The position numbers and the translations under genes were made by a program. 64,000 nucleotides of DNA from Himantopus leucocephalus. Taxonomy: Eukaryota > Chordata > Aves > Charadriiformes > Recurvirostridae. Under the pieces are notes generated by a model that saw only the letters and a program-made list of their open reading frames with translations, was not told the origin of the DNA and made no database searches. The stretch covers positions 38,342,283 through 38,406,282 of the forward strand of contig RSEF01000003.1 in the NCBI GenBank assembly GCA_003993805.1. Direction: 5' to 3'. Positions 51,426 through 64,000 of the stretch are shown here, piece by piece (the stretch's first letter is position 1; every line of letters starts with the position of its first letter).

Positions 51426-53586
51426 GTCTATGATTCTATATCTGTCTGGAGGCAAGCTCACACTGTGTTCTTTGCCTTGGGGAATGTAGTATTGGCATCT
51501 TTATCTTCTGTTATCTTGGTATCTTGAGAGTACTAAAACATCTTTGAGATTTCTACTTCACTGCCAAATTTAGCTAAAATTGGCCGATGGATTTAGAAGT
51601 TACTAGAGAAGAACTGGCAGACAGATGATAGCTTCATAAATCTTGTTATCAGGCTAAAAAGGGGATTCTTTTCCCGAGCTGTCACAGAAGATGATAAAGC
51701 CAGCAAGTCAGGGAAGGACAAGCTAACAATAAGATAGAGTATGACCAGGACATTATCCCTTTCCAGCCTTAGATGGGTCTGACTACTGGTGGGCATGACT
51801 GACATGTTACCAGTTCCCACATAATCTAGACGTTATGCAGGAACTGTGACAAGGAAGAATTTTAATGAGGGATTTGCTGAAAGCTAATGAAGTAGTTTTA
51901 TGGATGCTTATAGGAAGCTTCTTCCGTGTGTGAAGGGCAGCTTGAGAGAAAGTACAGCAGGGAGAAATGGAAGGTTTAAACTTGGGGGTGATGTTTCTCC
52001 TATTAGTGTAACTAAGCAAAGACAATTGAACATCTCAGTTTGTTAGGTACCCTAGCACTGATTAGATAGTGTTAGCTAATCAGTTTACTGATTGCAGTGG
52101 AGCATCAACTTCTTTTTGCAAAGATGGTTTTGGCAGCTGCTAAATCTCCCGGAGTTACTCTCTTTCCCACCTGTCATTGGACTTCCATTTCCCTATCTCA
52201 TGTAACACCAAACACTATCTTCCTATTTCCCCACATTCCGACCCATCTCAGGACACCTTCCCACCCCTGCCCACTCAGCTACAGGCATGTATTTTCTTTT
52301 CCAAATGCCAACCTTTTTCTCTTAGAAGACAAGCTACAAATGACAAGCAACAGCACAGGATTTTCCTTCCAGCCTCTCTATTTACAAATACAAATTCTCC
52401 ACTTCCACTGCCTAGATGTTGCCCCTGCTCCAGATAATATTCACCTTTGGATACTTTCCCAACATTTAAAAATGAGATATTTGATTCAAGGGGAGACTCT
52501 TGCATAACCCAAAGCAATCCTCAAGGGACCGCATCCTGGGAATTGCTACATTAGGATATATCACCGTCTTGCATTTTGTAGTTCCCGCAATGATTTTTCT
52601 GCAGCTGAATGTGTGCCAATCCCACACAACATGACTCAACTCAGCCAGAGGTTACAGACCTCCGTCACTGATATTAGAATTGGGCCTGAACACAGCAAAT
52701 TATGACTAGAGCTGAGAAAGCAATGAATAACAACTAATTTGTTTCCCAAAATTCATTTCTCCTTTGCCCTCAGAACAGCCATGAGCATATTTGCAGTTTT
52801 CTCAGATTTAGTTTTAGTGGAGTTATTTAAATGAATGTATTTTAGAATATTTTAGAATATTTTACTTTGTGACTATATTGTGAACCTTTAAAACCCAAAG
52901 CTCAGTTTTTATCCCTTGGGTAAAAATGCTTGCTTCTGTACTAGCTGAGCATTAAGGCACTTCCAGCCAAGCGCTAGCACTAAAAAATGGAGATAATTCT
53001 TCTGCAAGTTTCTGCACAAGCACAAAGCCATCTTGGAATCCTTACTGATGGCTTTAATTATGGGAGCCAAGCTTTAACTTCACAATTCACACATATGACT
53101 GGAATATGCATGCTATGAATATTTATTTCAGTAGAATTCAAGTTGTCATGGACTGTGAAACAAAATCGGGGACCTGATAAATTCTCTTAAATGCAGGCAA
53201 GTACGTTCCACTTCATAGCAAAGAACAGAATATTTTGTGCTGCTTCTAGCACACTTCTGAAATGAGGAGAAAAATGAAGCAATGTGTACATTTTCAGAAG
53301 CTGTTTAGATGGTCAAATACTTTAAATGTTTGCAAAATGATTTTTTTTTTTTTGGTGACAACAAATTAATGCTATCTGTGGAAGATTTTTATTTTTTTCT
53401 TTTACCCATATGGTCTAGCTTACTGTACGGTCTAGTTGACAGATCTAGTTTACCTCTCTTCTATGTTCCCAGCCCTGGTACTTCACACTTTCTGAGTGGT
53501 TCCCGACTTCCCTGAGCTACCTAAAATACTCCATCTAAGCAATACAGTCTGAAACAAAGACAAGAAGACAGTAATGTGATGTGTTG

Positions 53587-53946
53587 GTGCTGGATCCAGT
53601 AGTACCACTAGCAACGGTGTTTAAAGTCAAAATCCAGCTGTACAAAATTTCTGAGTTAACTTGTGGGTGAGGTTGAGGCAGTAAACGAGCCTCCTCTCGA
53701 GGCTGCAAAACCTGGTATTAGACCTGAGAGAGTTGTGTTGATTCGCCAGTTGCACTCACTACCATNTGTGCTGGATCCAGTAGTACCACTAGCAATGGTG
53801 TTTAAAGTCAAAATCCAGCTGTTCAAAATTTCTGAGTTAACTTGTGGGTGAGGTTGAGGCAGTAAACGAGCCTCCTCTCGAGGCTGCAAAACCTGGTATT
53901 AGACCTGAGAGAGTTGTGTTGATTCGCCAGTTGCACTCACTACCAT
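53587..53946. repeat. 179-bp direct duplication around a single N (probable assembly artefact)
   Basis: Positions 53587-53765 and 53768-53946 are the same 179 bp with two substitutions (about 1%). The N is at 53766. This is the longest of the five single-N duplications. Confidence 0.88.
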
Positions 53947-54358
53947 GAAAGATTGCTGACTTGGGTATATTTTGTTAGCCTGTTTGCCTAAGAGGAGGGA
54001 ACTGGCAACACGCAAGGGTATTCATGACCCTGTGGAGGAGAGTTTATGGCCACTGTCTGCTCAGTAGAGAAGGCAGGGGGATGTAGAAAATGTTCCAGGA
54101 AGGAGCGTGATGCATTTTCATTCTGGGGTTTAAAGATCTGTGAACTTTTGGTGTTAGAGGCACTATGGATTATCTAAGATCCCTCCGTTCAGGTTCTTCT
54201 TTTTCTCTTTGTCTCAGTAGCATCTCCTCAGGGAGGTGTTTTGGATCAGGTTCCTTCCTCTCCCAAATTCTTCTTACACTACCTACTGCTTCTTTGACTC
54301 TGACCTGTTTATCTTCATTTCTTTAACTCCTCTCTCTGTTCCTTGGTGAAGAATGAGT

Positions 54359-54384
54359 TGTGTGTGTGTGTATGTGTGTGTGTA
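54359..54384. repeat. (TG)n microsatellite
   Basis: A TG dinucleotide run of about 26 bases with one interruption (TATG). Confidence 0.95.
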
Positions 54385-55007
54385 TTTCTGTAATGTCTTC
54401 TCATTTATCCGCCATTACCTCAGCAACTTGAGAGTACAAATCTGTATCATCACTGGTGGCCTCTCATTTTACTACAGGAGACAGAAAACGAGTCCTCTTT
54501 CTAGTAGCTCCTGTGAAAAATGGATGAAGACCCTATAACTTGGCTTCTCTTTACTCCAAGAAAGAGGATGTTCCTGTCACACAAAGTTCTTATTTCATAA
54601 ACTGGCATTTTTCCAACCAGGGTAGCAGAGGATCTTTTCCATCTTCCAAGAAGATCGAGGGGAGCCACCTCCCCTGCCCAGGCAGTGTAGGAGTGAGGAA
54701 AGTAATCAGCTCACTACAGCTTGGCTGCTCCCTTCCAAATGGACAGGTGAGCACCTGGGCACCTGGTTAGAGGGAAGTGAAACTGCAAGGACGTCATGCA
54801 AACCTCATTAATTTCTGTGGGCTCTGGACGTGGTTGTCAGAAGGTAGATCTTCACTATGGCCCAAGCATTTCCCGCCCAAGGCATCTGCAGACTGTCATA
54901 AGCTAGAAGAGCAGTTTCAAGAAATAAATTTTTTTTTTTTGAGAGGAGCTTTACCTTTGTTACCCTTCTGCAGCATTGCCTTCTACAGGTTCATATGCTG
55001 TCTTGAC

Positions 55008-55041
55008 AAAAAAAAGAAAAAAAAGAAATGAAAAAAGAAAA
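55008..55041. repeat. A-rich low-complexity tract
   Basis: Runs of A interrupted by single G or TG. It might be the poly-A tail of an old retrocopy, but the upstream sequence (about 54540-55005) shows no recognisable gene and no target-site duplication was identified. Confidence 0.85.
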
Positions 55042-55454
55042 GCTGAGTGTAGAAATGTATTTCATGTACTATAGCTGCTTACTCTGTTAAATCAAAATTT
55101 GACCTATACTGAGATCACTGTAGATTATATATATTTTTCCCCTTTACTTATATTTAAATGGACCCTCGGCTCCCATGGAACTACACTCCCTGGTTACCGT
55201 TTACATTGCTGTGTAAACTTACCATGTGGATGATGCAACAAATGCTCCCACAGTGTTGCTGTTGGGTCACAGAAATTGTGTGTGCATGCACTTCAGTGGA
55301 CGATGGAGGGTTAAATGCGTTCCCTTGCAGTACGTGCTTTCTTATGAGTTTTCAGAGTTTTTTATAAAGCTATTTTCTTTTCTCCCCTTTCATCTATTTG
55401 TTGTGTATGCCTACATGACCTCCTGAAAATACAAACATAGTCTTTTATTTGCAG

Positions 55455-55620
55455 AGCCCATTATCAGCCTTGTCTTTAGCCTCATGATAAAGGTCAAGTA
55501 GATTAGTTAGGGAGGCTCTTGCCTTTCTAAATCCACACTGGTTATCTCCTTTTAGATAATTACTATCCATGTACTTCTCTAATGTGCCCCAGGGTATAGT
55601 TTCCATTCCTTGAATACTGC
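55455..55620 (-). mobile_element. Old CR1/L3-like LINE reverse-transcriptase remnant
   Basis: The minus strand at 55573-55472 holds an uninterrupted 34-codon frame that reads YMDSNYLKGDNQCGFRKARA and then SLTNLLDLYHEAKD. This resembles the DNQHGFxKGxSCLTNLLxFY block found before RT motif A in CR1-clade LINEs. The flanks on both sides are too diverged to follow. It is more degraded than the two other LINE pieces and could belong to an older CR1 or L3 family. There is no 3' tail nearby. Confidence 0.68.
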
Positions 55621-56661
55621 AAGGTTAAATTCATCTACTTTTGACACATTTCGCTGGTTTTCAGCTCTGCTAACTGATTTAATACCAGTGCTTTTGTGAT
55701 TAGTCATCCCAGACAGGGGAAACAGAGCAAGCGCTCAGGAAGAATATTATTCTCCAATGCAAATCCTCTAAGAAATACTTGTGACATACCAGCTAATGTT
55801 TCTGACTTTTCATGTAACAGTTCTTCAGCTACCCATGCTCTAGTCTCTTCCTTCAATGCTGTATTGCCTATGCAAATTCATGGTGTTTATGGAAAACTTG
55901 CAGGGATAAAGGAGCACAACAGTAAAAAAGCGATGACTAATATTAACCTCCCTGTAACCTCTTGTCAGACTTTAAAATGTCACTGAAACATCAGGGCTTT
56001 CCAGGTTCCTATTTTAAAAAATAATATTCTGATATTAAAAAGCCTGCATTTCACACCTGTCAGGAAAAAAAATCAGCAGATTTCTTTTATTTTGTACTCT
56101 GTCTTTACGATAATAATTGCAGGAGAAACTTGAGGGCTTTAAACATATATAAACATGCAAGATGCAGCTCGAAATTACTTGCTTCCAGTGAATGTTCCTT
56201 ATCTACTGAATTGTCAAGTTGGATAACTATGCGTTAATAGGTGCTTTAACCATAGTTAAGCATGTGCTTTTTTCCTGATTTTCATTACTCTTCATCACAA
56301 CAGGACATTTAAAATGCTACAGAGGGTAATATGGCATTAGGAATATGGAGAAAATACAGTGTTCCTTTCAAGATCTTTACTCTCCTCTGTAATTTGCTGA
56401 TGATAATACCTGGTTCTGCCTCATTTACGCTTTCAGTGTAATATTGATTCTTGATGTGATAACAAAGTGGGAGCATTTTAATATTTCAGTTTTGACAGTA
56501 CTGTATCTTTAGAGGAGAAATGTTTTCTTGTGTGATGCATCTCTTCAGCAAAGCAGCAGTGAGGATTTATCACAGTGAGCATCACTGATTCTCCAAATAA
56601 TCCATATCAGGCACTGTGTGACTATTTCACTATTTAACTCATCCCTTAGAAAACAGAAAAT

Positions 56662-56708
56662 ATAATAGTACTAGTAGTAATAGTAGAAGTAGTAATAATA
56701 ATAATAAA
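56662..56708. repeat. (TAA/TAG)n imperfect trinucleotide microsatellite
   Basis: About 47 bases of TAG, TAA and GAA triplets, ending in AATAATAATAATAA. It is imperfect, which suggests an old locus. Confidence 0.9.
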
Positions 56709-59099
56709 ACCGGTCCACATTACTGTGCCTGATACAGATTTACCAAAGATAAAATTTCCTTAGTCCCAGAGGGATATTTACATTTGTAACTAATGTTCAT
56801 TTGTAGCTAATGCATGCGTCCTGTGGTCAAACAAATCTATTATGGTAAGGAGCACAAAGCTTCACACATACGTTTTCCTTCCATCCTCTTTCTATGAGCA
56901 TGGATAGACAATTTCTCCCTATCACATGCTCCCTGTTCTTGCTAATTCCCCAGTGGTATGTACTGAACACAATAGTATTGAATTAAATAATTCAGCCATT
57001 CTTAGGAAGCTCTCCTGTGCTTGAGGTCAGCATGAAGAAAAGACATTGAGGCCAAAACAAAGACATGCTGGTTTGCCTGTTTCCCTGTAACTCCAAACAG
57101 AAACCCTTTTTTAATTTTTGTTTTCAGTTATAAGAATATTTAAGCACTACAGAGACTTTGTCAGAGTATTGTCATTTTGTATGCTGTTCAGATGCCACAG
57201 TATGTGGGGTGTGATATAAAAGCCAGGCTAGACTGCGCTGTATCCAGCCTAACATTTTTCATTGGCTATACACCCATTTAATGAAATCCTTCAAAATGCT
57301 GGTATGTTTTTATTCATAAGCGTTTCTCTATATATGCAATATTCTGTGCTATTCCTGAATGATTACGACATCTTTGTAGAAGGAAATGAGATAAATATTG
57401 CAATATACAAAATATTTTTCAAATGCTAAAGCTCTGACCTTATAAAACAAAGAAGCAACCTTGAGTCAGCCAGCCAAGAGCTTTTTATCAGTTTAATGTA
57501 GCAGAACTCGACCGAAGGGGCAAATTTTTGCATTACCTTGCCAGTGATGTGAACACTGCAGCTGTGTTTGTGTATCCATATTCATTATTGCTAGTGTTCC
57601 TCCTGGATTATGACTGATCCAGCAGAATTTGAGTCTTCATTTTGAATTTTTTACTGTTGGGTTTGTTTTTTTTTTAATTTTTGTAGAAGCAGACAGAAAG
57701 AATACTCAAGGCATCCATTATTTCTTTCCACAATTTGCTGGAAGTGGCAGAACCTATTAAAAAATGAAGGCATACATATCTCATGCTATTCAGCTGACTG
57801 GTAATTAAAGTGCAATTAAATTTTTCATGGTGTAGATTGTGTCTGTTTTCCAAAGAAATTAGAAACTGTGGCCCTTTGAGAATTGTGCTTTTAGTCTATA
57901 GACATTTACTGCCACAGCATTTATTAAATGCGATCATTGATGAAGTTTGCACATCCAACATACTTATAGGAGGAGGTTTGCAGTTAGGTGGCTTGTCCTT
58001 TTGGCAGTGTGTTGTTACTGTAGAAATGCACTGTCCTGAAGCTTCCCATATGTGTCAAAGGTTAGTAAATTGCCAGCAAAATCCATCATTCTGTATCCCC
58101 GTTTCAATTTGGAGAATCAAAGTGTGACACAAGTTGCCCCACAGTTAGAAGTCTGAGTCAACATGACAGAAAACTGAGCTCATAAGGTGATCTTGAATTA
58201 TTAATGCTGGGGGATGTTCAGCAGAGTAAGTTCGGTGTTCTGAATTTCCTTCTCAAGGAGCCCTTGACTCTGCACTGCCTGTACTGGGAACCTGGGAAGA
58301 TTAAGCTTCCCATCCAGACATCTAAAGTTAGATGCCTGTGAGCTGGCAGCATGAATATACTGTTGGGATAAATCCTACTCTTACTGTCATGTAAGAGTTT
58401 TCTAAAGTCATGTTCAAGTATAGTGGCAGAACTGATTATTTGTTAACTATTTAGAACCAACTGTAGGTAGCTCTGGAAAGGATTTAGACATGTGCATAAG
58501 ACCCACAGAAGTCAACTAAGCAGATGCTCAAGCACTTACTTTAAATGCTTTCCTGAATAGGGATGGAATTAGTGCTCAAATGCTGAGAAGGTGTAGTGCG
58601 ATGTACAGTGCAAAGACATGAAATGACCTCAGAGCACAGACTGAAAGATAGATGGACAGAATACAATGTTTCCCAATAAAATCCAGTGGCAGGGGTCGAC
58701 GAGAGGATTCCTAGGATGGGAAAAGGTTCAAAATCTGCATTCTTCAGGCACTGCAGAATATATATTTTCCTAAGAGGGATTTAAATGAGGCAATAGTGAT
58801 ATTTTGGCAATTTGGCATGGAGGAAGCATAAGGAGATACAGAGAAAAATGCCCAGAAAAGAAATTGAAAAAAAATCCCTAGTTTTCTCAAATCTGGTATC
58901 ATTAATAGATCAGATAGGATCTGATGGGAGAAAGTCCAGTACAATGCAAAGCCTGAATTCTGTAGTGCTTTCAGTGCAAATTCCCCACCTGAACTAGCTG
59001 TGGCTTTTCTCCAGGAATGATGAGGAAAATGATTCCAGTAGATTTTCCTTCATTTCATCAATCAAGGAATTGAATGTCAAAATGTTTCATGTCTCAAAT

Positions 59100-59113
59100 A
59101 AAAAAAAAAAAAA
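59100..59113. repeat. Poly-A run
   Basis: Fourteen consecutive A bases following CTCAAAT. No recognisable source element upstream. Confidence 0.85.
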
Positions 59114-62100
59114 TCTGTTGAATTCTGGAGATAAGTAGAGGTTACAGATTTCAGGATTCTACCTTCCTTAGAAATGATGACTAATGCAGAAATTTAAAGG
59201 AATGGAGAAACCTGTAATTACTAAAAGTCTATGAATCCTAAATAATTGCTCATCAGGGATCAAATTCCAGCTCCTTATATAATGCAATTTAATCATGCAT
59301 TTAAAGTCTTATATTTATGTGAACAAAACAGGTAATTGAAGGCTTGTGTATCTTGGGAGCTTAGTACAGTATTTGTCCTGCCCTGTGTTTCCTGACATAG
59401 AAATGAATTTCATTGAGTACCACTAAAACCTCTTCCTTTAAAGAGAGCAAGAGAGAAACAATCTTTTTCTTCAGCGAGTACCATCCATCTTCCTCTTCAG
59501 GGCAGCTTAAATGAGAAAATTTAGTACTCTGGCCGCAGTTGCTTGCACTTGCTTTGTGCATGTAACCACTTTGTTTTGCTATGAAAAAGGGAAGAGTGAC
59601 AAATACAATTGAGGTGACAATGTCTGAGAATTTTGATTTTGATTTGCTAACAACCTCCTTAATATTCAGATTTCAGCTATCTTGACAGGTATATTCATAG
59701 AGGATGAAATTCACATGCAGACAGACAGCCCCAGGCTTATGCACCGCATAAATCCTGTCTAAGCCTTTAAAATGTGCTTTAAGTGGGTCTAATTGATGTA
59801 CAGGACCTGTACTGGCCCTTACACACATGGGAGAATTGCTCCTAGTTTTTAGGCTTGCAATAATTAACTATTTTACTTTGCTTTAAAAATCTTTTATTCT
59901 TTTTGATCTGCTTCTGTTTTTCCTAGTGAACTGCTTTCATGCTGCCTTCTGTTTAAACACAAGCAGAGTGGAATATTTGAGACCGCGATATATATATTAC
60001 ATACAAACACAAATGAGATGTATGTTGGAAAGGTCAGCATTCAATAAAAATTCAAATCAGATATTTGGATCTGATTAGACACTGTGTGATCTGTGCAGTA
60101 TGCACATGGGGATTGTGCAGAAAATCCACTAAACACAATTATGGGAAAGCACACATTTTGTGAAGGACAAAATTCATCATTGCCTTTAACAATTCTGAAG
60201 ACATAGGTGGAGACTAGAATTACTGTAGCAACGGATTATGTGTTTCTTGGTAGTTTGGTATTTGCTAGTACATTAAGCACAATATGCCATTTCTGATTAA
60301 TACATCATAATTTTTATTTATTGCACCATCTACGTTGGATCAAAATGCAGCACAACCAGCTTATTAACCTAATAATGCAAAATATATTCTCGTATCCAAT
60401 TGGCACCTTGCCCCATTTTGTCTAGTATCTGAAAGGACAAACCTTTTTTTTTCTCCACAGTAACCAATTTTCTAGCTACCTTCTGTCCACTTAGATCAAG
60501 TCATACAAAAACCGTCAAATATTATTCTGAAGAGAGGATAGTTACATGATCTTCATCATAGGATTTTATCTTTACATACATTTTGGTCTAATGTTCTGAA
60601 GAAACACAGGCTTCTGATTTTTTAAGCATACCATTTTTGTTTGACCAATGCTATGCTTCTGCCTCAAAGGTAAATAACCCAAATAGATTTTAAAGTAGAT
60701 TTCAAGAGATTTTCAACTAGCTGTGTTTTTCTCAATTTAATGCAGTATGGCCCAGTTTACTTTGGAAATGAATCAAGCGAAATATGAAATAACTCTGTGT
60801 CAGTTTTTAATGATAGTATCTACAGCATGGCTGAAGGTGAATTCAAATTAACCTTGAAAGAATTTAGGTAGACAAGCTGTCTAATTCTGGTATTATGCAG
60901 AATTATGTCTACCCAAGACCTGCAGTTATTTCCAAACTCCTCCTGAAAATCAGTGTGCTTACCCACATATTGTAAATGCTGAAAATTTGAAATTGTGATG
61001 TGAAAAGTGTTTCATATTGCAGTCATAATTTCTAATCAAGTCAACTCAGGGTTCATGGGGATAGTCCCACGTGCACTGGCAAGTGTACAACTGAGGTTTG
61101 ACTGAACACCCTTTCTTTAATGTACGTGTTAATTGTCTTTAATCCATTTTGAGTTGTGGACCTTATCTATAAGGTACAGAGATTTGTTGGAGTTCATGGA
61201 TTTTTAAATAAAGTGATAAAATTAAATGTGATACAGTAATACACGTACAATGTATTATAGTGTTATGTATTATTGATGCATACAGTATCAATAGCCATGT
61301 TGTGGGATGGTTATGGGGTGACAAAGACACACTGGCTAAGCTGCTCTACAGGTATTAAATGCCTGAATTGCCATCACTTTTTTTTGGAGTCTATTCTTCA
61401 TGTAAATGGTCATTCGCTGCTTTTAAAAATAAAGATTTTGCTTGTAGAGTCATGCTACAAAAGCGCTGACAATGAGAGCAGGCGATGGAAGTAGTTCAGT
61501 ACAGGGTACCAAGTTTATGTCCCAGGTCTGATACCCTACTCTATACATGAGGCTTGTGGTGCAATTAACAAATCTGATGACTGTGGAGGTTAGTGATCTT
61601 GTCAGGAGCCCTTTGTAGGCAAAGACACAGGAAAGATGTTCAGTGAAGGAGCCTTGGGCGTGGGCAAGCCACGTTAAAAGCTAAAGGAGACTTGGTTGGT
61701 GGAGGGTTCAGAAGAGGTCTGGGTGTTCCGAAAACAGGAAGACAAGGCTGCCAAAAGAAAAGAGAGAAAAAGAAGAGATGAGTGTATGTGATCTGGAGTG
61801 GAGAAAAAGCAGGGCATTCCTGTACTTTGTAACCCAGTAACCTCTCCATTTATTGCTTCTCTCTTGAGGGGAAGATGGCCTTTTTCAATGGTTGTTTGCT
61901 GATATGAACATTTCTCCACATGAAACTGGCTTAAAATGTTATGTTTTGCGTGTTGTATAGTGTTGTATGACATACTGTATGAAATGACTTGATCTGTGTT
62001 CTATCATGTAGTAATCAAAAAAATGTGGTATGGTTATATTTAATCTGTCTGGGTTCATATTTTTAAATGCTAAGGTAATTGGCATATCTGCATGCATTCA

Positions 62101-64000
62101 TTTTAAATCCCCTTATGTCATGGTGGAAATACTTTTACTACACAGTAGTGTTCATGCTGTCAGTGTACTCCCATGCGCAGCAAAATTTCCCTCTTGGCTC
62201 ACCTCTATTCATAAACAAGTATCATGGAGAAGTTAGTACTCTGCAGTTTTGAAGGATCTACTGTACCATGCCTCAAACCAGCAATGAAAAAAGGTATGTA
62301 TTTTGCAAAACTTAGTGGCATGATTAGCATTATTTTTACTTTATAGCAACATATAAAAAACATCATTTGCATGGGTAAACTATCCAGGCCTTCTGCTGTT
62401 TTGTAGCTAAATAACTCTGTGTTCGGAAGTGGGCTTCTAGAAATGCGTAACTTTGGGTTTTCTTTTCATGTAATTATTATCTTTTAACTTAAAGTAAAAT
62501 TTATACCAAAAAATTGCAACAGTAATACAGGTGCTTTCTGAGGGGGAGGGACGTTAGATCTCAAAACCATGGCCTAAACACCAAAGCAGTGGTCATTCAG
62601 CTTTAGAACAGGATCTAGAACATGCCTGGGACAGGTAAAATGAACACATGGCAAAGCTGCTCGGAAAAGTCAAAGCAGGAGCTCAACCATCAACATGTCT
62701 ACCCTGATGCCTATCCATAGCAGATCTGGATAACAGCAGATCTGATGATTCAAGGCTAAGGACGGCAGTTGATAGTAGCACCAACCAAGCAGGGGCTAGA
62801 ACTGAACCATATACCTTCTTATATGAAGCTACAACTCTCATCAGCTGCTCAACTGATAGGGGACAATGTAAAGAACTGTCCTAAATATCAAGGACTGTGA
62901 TAAGGTATGTCATAGTTTTTGCCCAAAAAATTCTGCAGAAAGCCAGTAGGCAATTAGCAGAGCCCTTTCTAAGAACTGGTCTCTCATGTGAGTTGAAGTT
63001 GCTGGTCCTTTGACAGAGTTTTATGAAAAGGGGGAGGAAGTGGACCAAGAACAGTACTTGATGTACCACCATGAGCAGAGAAAGAAAGAAGATATAGCTC
63101 CAAGGAAGACCATGAAGTCCTTTTTATGACAAAAGCTTGCAGTGCCACGATGTGCATCTGCAAGGTGACTCCAGGAAAGATCTTAATTTTTCTGGGAGAG
63201 AAGCTGTCACCTAGCAGAGGCTTTTTTCTGCACTCTGGTGAGATACATCTGCTCCAGGACGAAATACAAACTGGAAGTGATACAAAAATTCTCAGAATAG
63301 ATGCCATGAAAGCCAAGAGATATATAAGCCATATTTCAGAGAAATCACAAATTGACAATCAAATGGTGAGATCCCATTTTGCTACTTTGCAAAATCAGAT
63401 GGAGCCATGATGTTTTGTTTTTGCTTGGGGCAAGTAAATGCCATGTTAGATTTTGATGCCTGCCTGATACCATGGATTCATATTTAATAGCAGAGACTCA
63501 GTATGTGGCTTTCCTGTGCCCCACAAAAGAGTATTTACAGATTTCTTTCCATGGCTGCCTCTTGTACCAATTTAGAAAAATGCCCTTTAGGCTACAGAGA
63601 TTAATGGACATATCATAGATCAATGATTAGTTTCCTGAGGCTTTGTGCACAGTACACCATTGCATGTCTTAACATGTAATTTTCAGTGTGTATAGGGACT
63701 TTACTTTGAAACAGCTGTTAGTGGTCTAACAGTTGCTTCAAAGATGTGTACCTTGCATGTAGCCCATCCAAATGAGCAATCAGCCTCCACAGGACATGCC
63801 ACGTTGGTTATGTGTAGGTAGACAGGACCCAGGAATGGAAAAAGTATAAAATGATGAATAAGATGGTGAGACGAGGTTAGAGGGGAAAAGGGAAACTTGG
63901 TGGGATAGAGAATAGTGAAAGAAGAAAATGTAAGGGTAAGGATAGAGAGACTACAAAAGAAAGACAGAAAAACTGGAAGATGAAAATGGAGAATTAAACA

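Larger units (their letters stand above)
50990..51440 (+). mobile_element. CR1 LINE reverse-transcriptase remnant interrupted by an assembly gap
   Basis: The + strand encodes a recognisable CR1 ORF2 segment: [20 protein letters not shown], then [24 protein letters not shown] and [13 protein letters not shown] up to the gap at 51326. CR1 copies normally read [19 protein letters not shown] here; this copy reads [10 protein letters not shown], so four codons (about YLDF) including a catalytic Asp of the reverse transcriptase are gone and the element is dead. Beyond the gap, 51427-51440 reads CTATGATTCTATA, the typical CR1 3' tail, in the same orientation. The N at 51154 lies in a duplicated 127-bp block and is an artefact. 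How much of the element lies in the gap is unknown. Confidence 0.88.
33619..64000 (+). other. SMYD3: SMYD3 intron, 5' part, extends beyond the window
   Basis: More than 30 kb without a recognisable exon follow the donor at 33619. I looked for the two remaining SMYD3 exon blocks (human IFFPGSHPVRGVQVMKVG and FDIMRVTHGREHSLIED) and saw no match, so the intron probably runs past the right edge. It holds small tandem duplications (35871, 45672), a purine-rich region (about 41020-43130), CR1 and older LINE remnants (44208, 50990, 55455), microsatellites (54359, 56662), A-rich tracts (55008, 59100), a 100-N gap (51326-51425) and three artefactual duplications (50526, 51026, 53587). The longest minus-strand frame, 150 codons at 49588-50040, has no recognisable domain. 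Confidence 0.8.

Noticed and set aside
51001..51489. 162-codon open frame on the plus strand.
   Set aside because: It passes through a single-N artefact and 100 Ns; only the CR1 part is real sequence similarity.
52097..52507. 136-codon plus-strand frame rich in His, Pro and Leu.
   Set aside because: Its C-rich composition explains the lack of stops; no domain recognised.
54540..55041. Possible processed pseudogene ending in the A-rich tract at 55008.
   Set aside because: Neither overlapping frame resembles a known protein and no flanking target-site duplication was found.
1..64000. CRISPR arrays, tRNA or rRNA genes, bacterial operons, integrated viruses.
   Set aside because: No regularly spaced repeats, no cloverleaf or rRNA motifs and no retroviral or phage proteins were recognised; the window is vertebrate intronic DNA.

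Overview
The window looks like a piece of a vertebrate nuclear genome, most likely a bird. It is AT-rich, sparse in genes and built of long introns. Its recognisable transposon remnants are CR1-type LINEs, one ending in the CR1-specific tail with the octamer ATTCTATG. Turtles and crocodilians carry similar CR1 elements, so 'bird' is an inference. No bacterial, organellar or viral coding region was seen.

The only gene I can name is SMYD3 (SET and MYND domain lysine methyltransferase 3), on the + strand. Four coding exons are visible: 14598-14665, 17302-17404, 29900-29987 and 33444-33618. By recalled human numbering they cover about residues 178-234 (core of the SET domain, with the NHSCDPNC motif) and 272-359 (start of the C-terminal TPR-like helical domain). 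The upstream MYND/SET-I exons and the last exon(s), about residues 359-428, were not found and probably lie outside the window. One internal exon (about residues 235-271: the catalytic tyrosine and the post-SET zinc cysteines) should lie between 17405 and 29899. I did not find it there; a 100-N assembly gap at 21324-21423 may hide it.

Layout: 1-14597 intron; 14598-17404 two SET exons; 17405-29899 intron(s) with the gap and the missing exon; 29900-33618 two CTD exons separated by an intron with U12-type (minor spliceosome) signals; 33619-64000 one long intron with a 5'-truncated CR1 (44208-44500), a CR1 reverse-transcriptase remnant running into a second 100-N gap (50990-51440), and an older LINE remnant (55455-55620).

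Two things stand out. First, the intron at 29988-33443 has a donor reading GTATCCTTT, a near-consensus branch site TTCTTTAAC 17 nt before the exon and no polypyrimidine tract, which is the signature of a U12-type intron. Second, five single-N positions (6996, 15387, 50659, 51154, 53766) each sit exactly between two near-identical adjacent copies of 43-179 bp. These are best read as assembly artefacts (unmerged overlapping contig ends), not biological tandem duplications. A minus-strand exon-like ORF with good splice-site context at 16792-16878 is the best candidate for something undescribed, but it is weakly supported.
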